Notes: generated from the sequence alone by a model not told the origin. A DNA stretch of 32,261 nt from Chitinophagaceae bacterium (GCA_021151685.1 JAGKWS010000040.1:1-32261), one strand, 5' to 3'; positions 1 to 8,644 are shown, numbered from the stretch's first letter. Numbers and translations: made by a program.

Positions 1-1288
1 GTTCGTTATGAGGGTAGTTGGTGCGGTACCATGTTGCCAGCGTCTCCGTTGGTACATCTACAGCTATGGCTGTAACGCCCGCCAGCAGTACCGGTACATT
101 GTAGCCTGCCATAGCAGGCTCGTAGGGTAGGTGTAGTTGTAGTATTTTGTTCATCAATACATGGAAGCTATTTTGCTTCACTACAGATAGGTAGAAAGCT
201 GAAAAAAGTAAGAGAAGAATGACCAAAATGGATATAGGTCGCTCGTTCAATACTCCCTGCATACACCTTGCTATACCCAATGTAGTGGTAAGCAACAGCG
301 GCAGAAGAAACGGCCCCGATTTATCTATCGAATTCTTCAGCGGTAAAAAGTGTTTTTCTGTTGCTGCAAGGTCTGGTGGTTGGTAGGCCCACAGTGTTTT
401 TAGCGAAATGAGATGTTCCTCGTCATCGGCATAGTATAGGGCCGGCCGCATTGGGTTTTGCAGGTTCGCACTATCGCGTATGGCTATGTATGAACTGGTG
501 CTATAAGTAGTTCTGAAATAGATGAGCGACTGCTGGTCTATGAGGTGATTGATGGCGATTAGTTTGTACCGTTTGGTGCCACCTGCCAGCCAAGCCAGTT
601 GCCAGTAGGTAAGGGAGGGTATTGTTTGTGTAATGATGTCGTCCAGAATATTGGTGACGAAACGAGCCGATAAAAACAGAGATGCAAAGGATGCGATAAT
701 GAGCGCGAGGTAGAAGTGAATGAACTGTGGCCCGGTAAGGCGGAATGGGTTGATATAGCCCGTAAAGTGAAGCATGCCGGCAAACGGCAGTAACAGGGCA
801 AATGTGGTTATGAATGCAGATTTGTATAGTTGTCGTTTGTCAAAAACGATAGGAGGTAAGGGTGATGGTGGAGGAGGCCATAAATCGGGTGGGGGCAGCT
901 GGCCAAATGTGTGCTCGTAGAGCAGGAGGGTATCGGTATACCAGTTGTGGTGTTTTTCGTTTTCGGTCTCACCACCTGCGGATGGGTGGTGGTGAATGTC
1001 GCGCTTCAGCGTGTCTCGGCAGAAGTGGTGCCAGTAGTCGGTAGTGTAGGTAAGGTGCAAGTGCCATACTTCGTCTACATCGGGTGGGGGCGAGGCTCCG
1101 TGGGGCGATATGCAGCAGAGGTACATAAACCGTTTGTATTCTGCAATGGCCCTTTCTGTTTTTTCGTGGTCCCATTGTTGCTCGCGGGCCAGTTTGGCAC
1201 TGAATGGGTGGGCGGCATCGGGTTTGTCTATCTGAAACGCGTCTATAGCCTGCCAGAGTGGGTCTTGATAAAAGGTGGGTTCTGTCAT
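1..1288 (-). CDS. TIGR04222-type membrane protein, C-terminus beyond the window
   Basis: Reading the minus strand from ATG 1288 gives 429 uninterrupted codons running off the left edge. Near residues 72-90 is a Trp/His-rich motif (VDEVWHLHLTYTTDYWHHF) like that of glycine-rich-domain (GRDP/DUF1399-like) proteins. A proline-rich linker follows (about 131-147), then two hydrophobic segments (about 158-175 and 190-207), and then a YWQLAWLAGGTKRYKLIAI segment (about 228-246), which resembles the start of the TIGR04222 membrane-protein domain. Function is unknown for the family. It lies 85 nt downstream of the GT-C/TPR gene on the same strand, so co-transcription is plausible. An in-frame ATG at 1321 would add 11 residues; I prefer 1288 because the added residues look unstructured, but this is not settled. 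Confidence 0.7.
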   Translation of the reverse strand, partial: MTEPTFYQDPLWQAIDAFQIDKPDAAHPFSAKLAREQQWDHEKTERAIAEYKRFMYLCCISPHGASPPPDVDEVWHLHLTYTTDYWHHFCRDTLKRDIHHHPSAGGETENEKHHNWYTDTLLLYEHTFGQLPPPDLWPPPPSPLPPIVFDKRQLYKSAFITTFALLLPFAGMLHFTGYINPFRLTGPQFIHFYLALIIASFASLFLSARFVTNILDDIITQTIPSLTYWQLAWLAGGTKRYKLIAINHLIDQQSLIYFRTTYSTSSYIAIRDSANLQNPMRPALYYADDEEHLISLKTLWAYQPPDLAATEKHFLPLKNSIDKSGPFLLPLLLTTTLGIARCMQGVLNERPISILVILLLLFSAFYLSVVKQNSFHVLMNKILQLHLPYEPAMAGYNVPVLLAGVTAIAVDVPTETLATWYRTNYPHNE

Positions 1289-1373
1289 TACCCCAAAGTT
1301 ATGGGGCGATGTAGCTACCATTATCGTTGTATGAACGACTTAATAATGATTTAATACAGCCATCCGCTTACCG

Positions 1374-3071
1374 CTAATACTTTATCTGGCTGCGTATGAT
1401 TGGGGGTATTTCGAAGTGCATTGAATCCATTTTATTGGCTTGTCGTACAGCGTCGTTGTCCTTGTCTGATTCCATGTACAACAGCAGCAAATTCAGTTGC
1501 GCCATGGTGTCGGCGGGTTCTTTTTTCAGGTAGGTATTTACATAGCCTATGGCACCGGGGAAATCTTCTTTTTGGCGGGCAATGCGGGCCAGCAGCAGGT
1601 TGCACTTGTTGTAGCCGGTTATTTCCTGTTCCTTCTTCAGGTAGGGTTCCGATTCTGCTATTTTGCCTTTTTCCTGTAGCATGGTGGCGTAGATGTAGTT
1701 CACATACCGCTCGCGTGGGTTTAGCTGAAATGCCCGCTCGAAATATTGGCGCGAAACGGCACTATCGGGTTCACGGGCGGCCATCATCATGTTTACGTAA
1801 GAGTCGTGGGGCGAATATTCAATGGCATTGCTCCAGAATGCATAGGGATCGGTGAAGTGTTTCTGGTGGTTCACATTCAGCACGGCCAGCAATATGCATA
1901 TTGCCAACCCCGAGATGCCCAGTGTGGTTGCAGACAACTTATTGCGGAACAGTACCGTCTCTGGTATTATCAGCAACAGCCCTGTCATAGGTACATACAG
2001 GCGGTATTCAAATGTTTGATGGCCTATATAGTCGGGTATGAGCAATAGGGGCACCATCATAAACCCAAACATTGCCAGCCCCGCCCATACCATGCGTTTG
2101 TGGGGCGAATGCCCAAAGTATACCAGTACGCCTATCAGTATGGCAGCTAGTATGCCCCACGTGTACACGGCATCGGCCGGTACGGGGTACACTGACAGAC
2201 CAATGGGCAGGAATGCTTTGCCAAAGTAGGGTATGTAGGCAGGTAGTTTGCTTACCATACTTTTCAGTATTTCGCCCATGGTCATGTTCATTGGGGCTAC
2301 GGCTGCCATAGCGCGCATACCCAGCCATATTACAAAACATAATGCCCAAACGCCCCATTGCATCAGGCTGCGTTTGCTATTCCACTGCTCGCCCCGGCCC
2401 AGTGTGTGTAGTATAAATGCCGCTGGTAGCAGAAATACGGTAGACTCTTTGGAGAAGAATGCCAACAACAGGTAAAAGCCCGTAAGTGCCAGTGATACCG
2501 GCTTGCCCGTTTGTGCATAATGTACGCTCTGGCCCAGAAACAGCAGCGAAAAGAGGCCCAGTATGGTATCCATACGCCCCGGTATCCACGATACGGCCAT
2601 TACCAGTGCAGGGTGTACGGCCATGAACAACGATAGAAGAAAGGCATGTAGCCGGGCTATGCCCAACAATAGCAAAAAGCGGTGTAGTGCCCATACGGCC
2701 AGCATATGTATGAGGATGTTTACCGCATGATAGCCGCCAATATTGGTGCCACTCAATTGGTAGTTGAGTATCATACTGATACTGTGCATGGGGCGGTAGT
2801 AGATGTCGGAAGCGACATCAATCAATACACTGGTGCGGAATGCATTGATGAGGTTGCTGAGTTGCGAGTTGAACGCCGCCTTGCCATGAATGTTGATGCC
2901 GTCGTCCAAATCGGTATAACCGGCACTGAACGAGGGTAGGTACACCACAATGATGGCAATGGCCAGCCACAATAGGGGCATTTTGAGAAAAAATGGGGTG
3001 CTTTCGGGTTGGGGTAGAGGTTTTGTTTTCGGGTGCGAGACGCTGCCAGTTGCACTTTTCCGGTGGCTCAT
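1374..3071 (-). CDS. GT-C-type multispanning membrane protein with C-terminal TPRs (TMTC-like)
   Basis: 565 residues. A short basic N-terminus leads into a first membrane helix (about 31-50), followed by the acidic motif YTDLDDG (about 52-58), as in the first external loop of GT-C glycosyltransferases. Then come about ten more hydrophobic segments. The stretch PMHSISMILNYQLSG followed by YHAVNILIHMLAVW is characteristic of TMTC/PMT-like proteins. From about residue 435 the protein is soluble with TPR-like helices (YFERAFQLNPRERYVNYIYA and later repeats). The family transfers sugars from lipid-linked donors to exported proteins; that activity here is inferred, and substrate and donor are unknown. 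A good promoter precedes it at 3093-3123. Confidence 0.75.
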   Translation of the reverse strand: MSHRKSATGSVSHPKTKPLPQPESTPFFLKMPLLWLAIAIIVVYLPSFSAGYTDLDDGINIHGKAAFNSQLSNLINAFRTSVLIDVASDIYYRPMHSISMILNYQLSGTNIGGYHAVNILIHMLAVWALHRFLLLLGIARLHAFLLSLFMAVHPALVMAVSWIPGRMDTILGLFSLLFLGQSVHYAQTGKPVSLALTGFYLLLAFFSKESTVFLLPAAFILHTLGRGEQWNSKRSLMQWGVWALCFVIWLGMRAMAAVAPMNMTMGEILKSMVSKLPAYIPYFGKAFLPIGLSVYPVPADAVYTWGILAAILIGVLVYFGHSPHKRMVWAGLAMFGFMMVPLLLIPDYIGHQTFEYRLYVPMTGLLLIIPETVLFRNKLSATTLGISGLAICILLAVLNVNHQKHFTDPYAFWSNAIEYSPHDSYVNMMMAAREPDSAVSRQYFERAFQLNPRERYVNYIYATMLQEKGKIAESEPYLKKEQEITGYNKCNLLLARIARQKEDFPGAIGYVNTYLKKEPADTMAQLNLLLLYMESDKDNDAVRQANKMDSMHFEIPPIIRSQIKY

Positions 3072-3092
3072 GGGTATTTAATTGTGGTATAA

Positions 3093-3123
3093 CAAATATA
3101 ACCCAAAGTAAAAGAATGTGCAA
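3093..3123 (-). promoter_or_regulatory. Bacteroidota-type promoter for the GT-C/TPR gene
   Basis: Minus strand: TTG (3123-3121), 20 nt, then TATATTTG (3100-3093), an exact match to the -7 consensus TAnnTTTG. It lies 21 nt upstream of ATG 3071, giving a leader of roughly 15 nt. Confidence 0.6.
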
Positions 3124-3191
3124 CAGCAGCACCAATGTATTGTGCGGTGTCCGTAAAAAACTTGTCAGTCTTACTTAACTTGCAGCCCGAT

Positions 3192-5303
3192 ATGGATTTT
3201 AAGAGATATCTCATTACTGCGGCTCTTCCTTATGCGAATGGCCCGGTACACATAGGGCATTTGGCGGGTTGTTACCTGCCTGCCGATATATATGCACGGT
3301 ACCAGCGTGCACAAAAGCGCGACGTAAAGTTTGTGTGTGGTAGCGATGAGCATGGTGTACCCATCACCATCAGGGCTATGAAGGAGGGCATTACACCTCA
3401 AGATGTGGTAGATAAGTACAATGCCATCATTGCCGACTCGTTTGCGCAGATGGGCATTTCCTTCGACATTTACTCACGTACCTCATCGGCACTGCACCGC
3501 GAAACGTCTCAGGCGTTCTTCAAAAAGCTGTATGATGATGGTGTGTTTGAAACAAGGGAGAGCGAGCAATATTTTGACGAAGAGAAACAGACGTTTCTGG
3601 CCGACCGTTACATAGTAGGTACATGCCCTGTATGCAGCAACGACAATGCCTATGGCGACCAGTGCGAAAAATGCGGTTCATCTTTGTCGCCCGAGCAGCT
3701 CATCAATCCGCGCAGTGCACTGAGCAGTGGGCCGTTGGTGAAGCGTACCACTACACATTGGTACTTTCCGCTCGATAAGTATGAACCATTCCTGAAAGAG
3801 TGGATTGTAGAAGGCAAAAAAGACCAGTGGAAACCCAACGTATATGGCCAGTGCAAAAGCTGGATAGACAGCGGCCTGCAACCACGCGCCATGACGCGCG
3901 ATAGCAACTGGGGGGTGCCTGTGCCTGTACCCGGTGCCGATGGCAAGGTGCTGTATGTGTGGTTTGATGCACCTATTGGCTACATAAGTGCCACCCGCGA
4001 GCTGACGGCACAATGGAGCGACTACTGGTGTAAGGAAGATACCAAGCTGGTACACTTTATAGGCAAAGACAATATTGTGTTTCACTGCATCATCTTCCCA
4101 TCTATGCTGAAGGCGCATGGTGGGTATGTGCTGCCCGATAATGTGCCTGCCAATGAGTTTCTGAACATAGAGGGCCAAAAGGTATCTACATCGCGCAACT
4201 GGGCGGTGTGGGTAGATGAGTATGTAAAAGACTTCCCCGACCAGCAGGATATGCTGCGCTATGTACTGTGCGCCAATGCACCTGAGAGCAAGGATAACGA
4301 CTTTACGTGGAAAGACTTTCAGGACCGCATCAACAACGAGCTGGTATCGGTATTTGGTAACTTTGTGAACAGGGCTTTTGTACTGATGCATAAGTTGTGC
4401 AATGGCTGCGTACCGGCCCTGCATACCGATGTGATGGACGCTGCCGACCATGCCCTGATAGCAGATATAAAGGCGGCTAAACAGGATGTAGAAAACTGTT
4501 TGGAAAGCTATAAGTTCCGCGATGGGTTGTATGCAGTAGTAGACCTTGCGCGCAAGGCCAACAAGTACATGCAGGACAAAGAGCCGTGGATTGTAGCGAA
4601 ACAACTGGCTGCCGACCCTGAAAAACAAAAACTAATAGACAACTGCCTGCACCTGTGTCTGCAGTTGACAGCCAACCTGGCCATACTGGTGAACCCCTTC
4701 CTGCCGTTTACGGCTAAGAAAATGTGCCACATGATGAAGGTGGTAGACCGTATGCTGGACTGGGAGAATGCAGGCTCTACCGACCTGTTGAAGGTGAACT
4801 ATCCACTACGTGCGCCAGAGCTGCTCTTCCGCAAGGTAGAGGATGCCGAGGTTGCCGCACAGGTAGAAAAATTACATAACAATCTGAAAAACGCTGCAAA
4901 AGCAATGGAACAAACCACCCAACAGCCCGAACAGGCTGCTGCCGAATCTGCGGCACCACAATACCTGCCCGCAAAGCCCGAGATAACAATAGACGACTTT
5001 GCCAAAATAGACCTGCGTGTAGCTACCATACTGCATGCCGAAAAGGTGGAAAAAGCCGATAAGTTGCTGAAGCTGGAGCTGGATTTGGGCTACGAGAAAC
5101 GTACAGTGCTATCTGGTATAGCTATGCACTATAAACCAGAGGACATCATAGGCAAGCAGGTAACAGTAGTGGCCAATCTGGCACCCCGCAAAATGCGTGG
5201 CATAGAGAGCCATGGCATGATATTGATGGCGCAGAATATGGATGGCTCGCTGATATTTGTAGCACCACCCGTTGCTGCCGATAATGGTGGCGAGGTGAGA
5301 TAG
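3192..5303 (+). CDS. metG: Methionyl-tRNA synthetase
   Basis: 703 residues. Charges tRNA-Met with methionine in the cytoplasm. The class I HIGH motif is at residues 20-23 (PVHIGHLAG). Zinc-knuckle cysteines are C145, C148, C158 and C161. The second class I signature is the KVSTSRNWAVW segment, the KMSKS equivalent. The anticodon-binding domain follows. After an Ala/Gln-rich linker (about 575-595) a C-terminal EMAP/Trbp111-like tRNA-binding domain begins (DFAKIDLRVATILHAEKVE). This is the full MetRS layout common in Bacteroidota. Start ATG 3192 (MDFKRYLITAALPYANG) matches the family N-terminus; the ORF could extend 19 codons upstream to 3135, but those residues have no counterpart. It is divergent from the GT-C gene, and a hairpin terminator follows. 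Confidence 0.97.
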   Translation: MDFKRYLITAALPYANGPVHIGHLAGCYLPADIYARYQRAQKRDVKFVCGSDEHGVPITIRAMKEGITPQDVVDKYNAIIADSFAQMGISFDIYSRTSSALHRETSQAFFKKLYDDGVFETRESEQYFDEEKQTFLADRYIVGTCPVCSNDNAYGDQCEKCGSSLSPEQLINPRSALSSGPLVKRTTTHWYFPLDKYEPFLKEWIVEGKKDQWKPNVYGQCKSWIDSGLQPRAMTRDSNWGVPVPVPGADGKVLYVWFDAPIGYISATRELTAQWSDYWCKEDTKLVHFIGKDNIVFHCIIFPSMLKAHGGYVLPDNVPANEFLNIEGQKVSTSRNWAVWVDEYVKDFPDQQDMLRYVLCANAPESKDNDFTWKDFQDRINNELVSVFGNFVNRAFVLMHKLCNGCVPALHTDVMDAADHALIADIKAAKQDVENCLESYKFRDGLYAVVDLARKANKYMQDKEPWIVAKQLAADPEKQKLIDNCLHLCLQLTANLAILVNPFLPFTAKKMCHMMKVVDRMLDWENAGSTDLLKVNYPLRAPELLFRKVEDAEVAAQVEKLHNNLKNAAKAMEQTTQQPEQAAAESAAPQYLPAKPEITIDDFAKIDLRVATILHAEKVEKADKLLKLELDLGYEKRTVLSGIAMHYKPEDIIGKQVTVVANLAPRKMRGIESHGMILMAQNMDGSLIFVAPPVAADNGGEVR

Positions 5304-5332
5304 TATTCTAAATGTATTATAGATGTAAACAG

Positions 5333-5372
5333 GAATCCCCGGCCGGTAATGCGGTTGGGGATTCTTGTTTTA
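5333..5372 (+). terminator. Hairpin terminator after metG
   Basis: GAATCCCC (5333-5340) pairs with GGGGATTC (5357-5364). The loop contains a further CCG/CGG pairing, and a T-rich tract (TTGTTTTAT) follows. Confidence 0.7.
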
Positions 5373-5483
5373 TATACTACAAGTACCAACATCTGGATTG
5401 TGTGCCTTGTGTTGTCAGGTATGATTCTTGTCAGAATTAAGACTTTATTAAGGTGTGATTTTAGGTAGCCGTTACCGTTTCCT

Positions 5484-5491
5484 TATTTTTG
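5484..5491 (+). promoter_or_regulatory. -7 element upstream of the YqaE-like gene
   Basis: TATTTTTG matches TAnnTTTG exactly, 40 nt upstream of ATG 5532. The expected -33 region holds only a T-rich stretch (TTTT, 5459-5462), so the -33 element is weak. Confidence 0.5.
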
Positions 5492-5531
5492 CAGTCGACA
5501 ATATTGTCATATTTCATCAAAAAACAAGTCC

Positions 5532-5951
5532 ATGAAAAAAGTAACACTCACACTATTGGCTGCGGGTATGTTGTTTTCCGGCAACACCTATGCAGGTTTC
5601 CTGATGAAGAAAAATATCCCCACCACAACTGTAGCCACTACAACAGCCACAGCACAAGCACCTCAGGCCGAAATGCTTACAGGTAGTTCTGTAACACTGC
5701 CGGCAGAAAACCTACAGGTAACAAAAAAACAGACCGTTCTCAGCAAATTGCTGACGCGCGTGGCTGGTAAAAGCGCCGAAATACCCCAGGTGCTGTATAT
5801 TGTTTTGGCCGTTATTGGTTTTGGTTGGCTGGCCATGGGTTTCAACGACAGTTTCTCCGACTGGGATTGGGTAATCTCTTTGGTGCTGTACCTCCTGGGG
5901 TGGTTGCCGGGTTTCATCTACACACTCATCAAAATGAGTAAGTACTATTAG
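5532..5951 (+). CDS. Small YqaE/Pmp3-like membrane protein with signal peptide
   Basis: 139 residues. An N-terminal signal peptide (MKKVTLTLLAAGMLFSGNTYA, cleavage near residue 21) is followed by a Thr/Ala-rich linker (about 30-75). The C-terminus has two hydrophobic segments (about 86-105 and 113-132) ending in LYLLGWLPGFIYTLIKMSKYY; the GW-PG-IY pattern is that of the YqaE/Pmp3 proteolipid family. Canonical Pmp3 proteins are about 50-60 residues with no signal peptide, so this is an extended exported variant seen in Bacteroidota. Pmp3 proteins are linked to membrane potential and salt stress in yeast and plants; the role here is unknown. It is a single-gene unit with its own promoter and terminator. 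Confidence 0.75.
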   Translation: MKKVTLTLLAAGMLFSGNTYAGFLMKKNIPTTTVATTTATAQAPQAEMLTGSSVTLPAENLQVTKKQTVLSKLLTRVAGKSAEIPQVLYIVLAVIGFGWLAMGFNDSFSDWDWVISLVLYLLGWLPGFIYTLIKMSKYY

Positions 5952-5981
5952 TAGATATTAAATCTGAAAAATATAGTTCAG

Positions 5982-6017
5982 GCCGCCCATTGCTACACAT
6001 GCAGTGGGCGGCTTTTT
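5982..6017 (+). terminator. Strong hairpin terminator between convergent genes
   Basis: GCCGCCCATTGC (5982-5993) pairs with GCAGTGGGCGGC (6001-6012) in a 12-bp stem with one G-U pair and a 7-nt loop, followed by TTTTT. It ends the YqaE-like unit and lies just past the stop of the minus-strand gene at 6024. Confidence 0.85.
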
Positions 6018-6023
6018 CGTGTT

Positions 6024-8027
6024 TTAGTCCTCATTCTTTCCCATTATCTGCCGTGCTGCGGCCATCATCAGTACATAGTTGTGGCATGCCGACTTGCCGG
6101 GGAAGTTGTCGGGTAGGGCATCGGCAATACATTTGGCCAATGCGGGTTGGTAGCAGGCTACCAGATGGCCTTTGTAGAACAGGTAAAAGGGCAACAACCA
6201 TGGCGAAGGTGAGACCGAGTAGCCATGTCGCAGATATAGCGTATCGCCAGTGCTGTTGGCAAGCGTCACAGACAGGCTGGTATTCGAAGTACTGGTTACA
6301 GCAGTACTATGATTAATGATGTGGTGTAGCAAGCTTGTACCAATAGTATCTACTGCCGACATGGCGGTATTCCACTCGGCAAGGGTCATGAGAGTGGTAT
6401 TGTTATTGCCCCTATGATAGGTGAGCTGGTCGGTAGCCTCGGTATAGGCTACCCGGTCCATGTCGGTAATGCCGAAGTCCTTCATAGTTGGGCGATATTG
6501 CGGATTGGCATTGATAGTAGCCAGTACGCCCTGCCATTCTGCCGGGTTAATGGAAAGCGAGCAGGTATCTTTTTGCTGCATGGCGTTGGTGTTCTTTTCT
6601 ATTTCTGCGGCTTCCAAAAGCGAGCCTTTTTTCTGTTGATAGCTGATGGACATGTACTGTGTGGAGAAACTCCCATTTGTAATGCTGCTGATAGTAACCG
6701 AGGTAATGGGGGCACGCACGAAGTTTTGTAGTGGTTTTTGTGGCGTATACGGTTGCACCCCGCCTGTAGTGGCATCAACAATGTATTGCTCGTCACTACC
6801 TCCCCATACCAATGCAGTAGTACCAGAATCGGGCACGATGGTGCGTATCATAAAGGGCAGCGTTGCGGCCCTGTACCATCCGTTGCCTGTATTAGCAAAT
6901 ATCTGACGGCCATTAGTGCCCCAACTCACATGCTTCCCTTTATAGATGGGCTCGGGTGGTGTCATTGGTCTATCGGTTGTATAGAGTGGTATGGGAGTTA
7001 TTCCTTTCTCATTGGCAATCCAAACGCACATGTCGGTGGAGAGTATGTATAGCTGGCCGTTATGGTACTGTATGTCCTGTGGCTGTACAGATAGTGGTTG
7101 GGGGCACAAAAGCGTTCTGTTGTCAGGCGTAGTATACTTCCATATGCTACGGGCACTATCTATGGCGTATAGGGTTTGTTGTTTGTTGTCGGTAGTGGCC
7201 ATAGTAATGTTGCCCGGTATTGGCTGCCATTGCTGGCTGTTGGTATCAGTGGTATACCATGTGTCTTTTTGTTGTGCTACTATTTTGCCCTGCCAGTAGT
7301 GCAACTGTTGTATCTGGTTGTAATCGTAACGGGCCGCAGGGGCAGTTGCTTTCACAGTTGCCGGTGGGGTAACTACCAATACTGTCTGCCAATTGTTGGC
7401 AGTGGCAACAAGCCGGCCATCGCTTGTGCCGGCTATGCCCTGTTCTCTATTGAGCATGGTCATGCAGCTAATAGGGAAGCTCATAGGTGCAAAAGGAAGA
7501 CGTTCCCATGTCTGACCCTTGTTGGCAGAGTAGTACAAGTCTCGTGATGCAGACAGCCACACATTTCCTCCTGCTACGGTACATAAATTGCCGCAAGTAC
7601 TAAATGGCCCTACCGGTACAGTTTGCCAGCTTTTACCACCATTTTCAGTTCGCAAAACTGCCCCCTCATCACGTTGTCCTGTATGAATGGAGCCTCCTGC
7701 TATCATTGTAGTGCTGTCTGCGAATACCATCATTTCCGGAGTGGGGCCAAAGATGAGGTGATGGTCATCTTCTGCCGATTTCCAGGACGGGCCGTAGTGC
7801 CATACACTGTCACCATGGCGCAGGTATACCGCATTGCCTCGTTCGGCATTTAGCAGCCATATAGTACCATCGGGCGACACATTGATGTGTTTTATATAGT
7901 CATCTATCTCCAGATTGGCTGGCCGCCATGTGGTGGTGGTTTGTGCGTACCCGTTTGCCATGCAGGCAACCAGGCTACATAAAAGAATATGGCGCAACAG
8001 GGTGTATGTATGGGGTAGCGTGCACAT
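6024..8027 (-). CDS. Secreted BNR/Asp-box beta-propeller protein with unknown C-terminal region
   Basis: 667 residues from ATG 8027. The signal peptide ends near ACMANGYAQ (about 21-29). The N-terminal half has sialidase-type Asp-box/BNR signatures: TENGGKSW (127-134) and SANKGQTW (167-174), with further Trp-containing blades to about residue 430. Such propellers occur in sialidases and in Ycf48/HCF136-like assembly factors, but I see no sialidase active site and propose no enzyme activity. The last 220 residues or so (from about WQGVLATINANPQYRP) match no domain I recognise. The ORF can be opened at GTG 8042, but that only adds MYFWY before a good signal peptide. A TATTTTTG box at 8029-8036 (minus) is so close to ATG 8027 that the transcript would be nearly leaderless if it is used. 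Confidence 0.75.
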   Translation of the reverse strand: MCTLPHTYTLLRHILLCSLVACMANGYAQTTTTWRPANLEIDDYIKHINVSPDGTIWLLNAERGNAVYLRHGDSVWHYGPSWKSAEDDHHLIFGPTPEMMVFADSTTMIAGGSIHTGQRDEGAVLRTENGGKSWQTVPVGPFSTCGNLCTVAGGNVWLSASRDLYYSANKGQTWERLPFAPMSFPISCMTMLNREQGIAGTSDGRLVATANNWQTVLVVTPPATVKATAPAARYDYNQIQQLHYWQGKIVAQQKDTWYTTDTNSQQWQPIPGNITMATTDNKQQTLYAIDSARSIWKYTTPDNRTLLCPQPLSVQPQDIQYHNGQLYILSTDMCVWIANEKGITPIPLYTTDRPMTPPEPIYKGKHVSWGTNGRQIFANTGNGWYRAATLPFMIRTIVPDSGTTALVWGGSDEQYIVDATTGGVQPYTPQKPLQNFVRAPITSVTISSITNGSFSTQYMSISYQQKKGSLLEAAEIEKNTNAMQQKDTCSLSINPAEWQGVLATINANPQYRPTMKDFGITDMDRVAYTEATDQLTYHRGNNNTTLMTLAEWNTAMSAVDTIGTSLLHHIINHSTAVTSTSNTSLSVTLANSTGDTLYLRHGYSVSPSPWLLPFYLFYKGHLVACYQPALAKCIADALPDNFPGKSACHNYVLMMAAARQIMGKNED

Positions 8028-8176
8028 GTACCAAAAATACACGAATAGCAGATATAAGCAGCCTTGTTGTGCCGCATGGCAGGAGGCGGTTTGAAAGTGT
8101 GTCTGTCAAAGTATGCAATGATTTTATGAGTATGTTGTAGCATATCTGACATTTTTTACCTTGCCACAAGACGAAA

Positions 8177-8194
8177 CCTGACATTTTTGGCAGG
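8177..8194. promoter_or_regulatory. Imperfect palindrome upstream of groES
   Basis: The 18-bp sequence has arms CCTGACA and TGGCAGG with one mismatch. An 11-mer from its left arm (CTGACATTTTT, 8178-8188) also occurs at 8146-8156, 32 bp upstream. Candidate regulator-binding sites; no CIRCE element (TTAGCACTC-N9-GAGTGCTAA) is present. Confidence 0.35.
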
Positions 8195-8224
8195 TTTTTG
8201 GTAAAAAAGACGTTTTTAGGCATG

Positions 8225-8240
8225 TGGCACAAAATGTGCT
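8225..8240 (+). promoter_or_regulatory. Candidate sigma-54 (-24/-12) promoter of groESL
   Basis: TGGCACAAAATGTGCT agrees with the sigma-54 consensus TGGCACG-N4-TTGCW at TGGCAC and at TGCT, with correct GG-to-GC spacing. The mismatches are A for G at position 7 and G for T at position 12. It predicts a start near 8251 and a leader of about 38 nt before ATG 8290. No exact TAnnTTTG element was seen in this intergenic region. The site also contains GCACA-AAA-TGTGC, so it could instead be an operator. Confidence 0.4.
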
Positions 8241-8289
8241 TACAGAATAGCAAAACCAACAATCAAAAACCTCTTAAAATCGTAAGATT

Positions 8290-8571
8290 ATGTCAAAGAA
8301 CGTAAACATCACCCCGCTGCATGACAGGGTTATCGTGAAACCTGCTCCCGCTGAAGAAAAAACCGCTGGTGGCATCATCATCCCCGATACTGCTAAGGAA
8401 AAGCCACAGCGCGGTACTGTAATTGCTGCTGGTCCTGGTAAGAAGGATGAGCCTATGACTGTAAAATCGGGCGATACGATCCTGTATGGCAAATATGCCG
8501 GTACCGAAGTAAACTTTGAAGGTGAAGACTACCTGATTATGCGCGAAAGCGACATCCTTGCTGTTATCTAA
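8290..8571 (+). CDS. groES: Co-chaperonin GroES
   Basis: 93 residues, normal length. The 10-kDa chaperonin caps the GroEL ring and regulates substrate folding in the cytosol. Family landmarks: ITPLHDRVIVKPAPAEEKTAGGIIIPDTA at the N-terminus (about 7-35, including the mobile loop), then YGKYAGTEVNFEGEDYLIM and the C-terminal ESDILAVI. It is first in the groES-groEL operon, with 73 nt to groEL and no terminator between. The upstream 262-nt region holds the sigma-54-like site and the CTGACATTTTT repeats. Confidence 0.98.
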   Translation: MSKNVNITPLHDRVIVKPAPAEEKTAGGIIIPDTAKEKPQRGTVIAAGPGKKDEPMTVKSGDTILYGKYAGTEVNFEGEDYLIMRESDILAVI

Positions 8572-8644
8572 GCAGATACAGTGACCCCTTCATTATTTTA
8601 ACGCAATCAATATCTAACAAAACAAAAAGAAATACATAAATATC

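Noticed and set aside
911..1354. 147-codon plus-strand ORF at the left end
   Set aside because: It is antisense to the TIGR04222-type gene, whose frame carries recognisable motifs and a proper start; this frame has none.
3678..4628. 316-codon minus-strand ORF inside metG
   Set aside because: Shadow of the metG coding frame; no domain features.
8028..8289. CIRCE/HrcA operator upstream of groESL
   Set aside because: The TTAGCACTC-N9-GAGTGCTAA pattern is absent.
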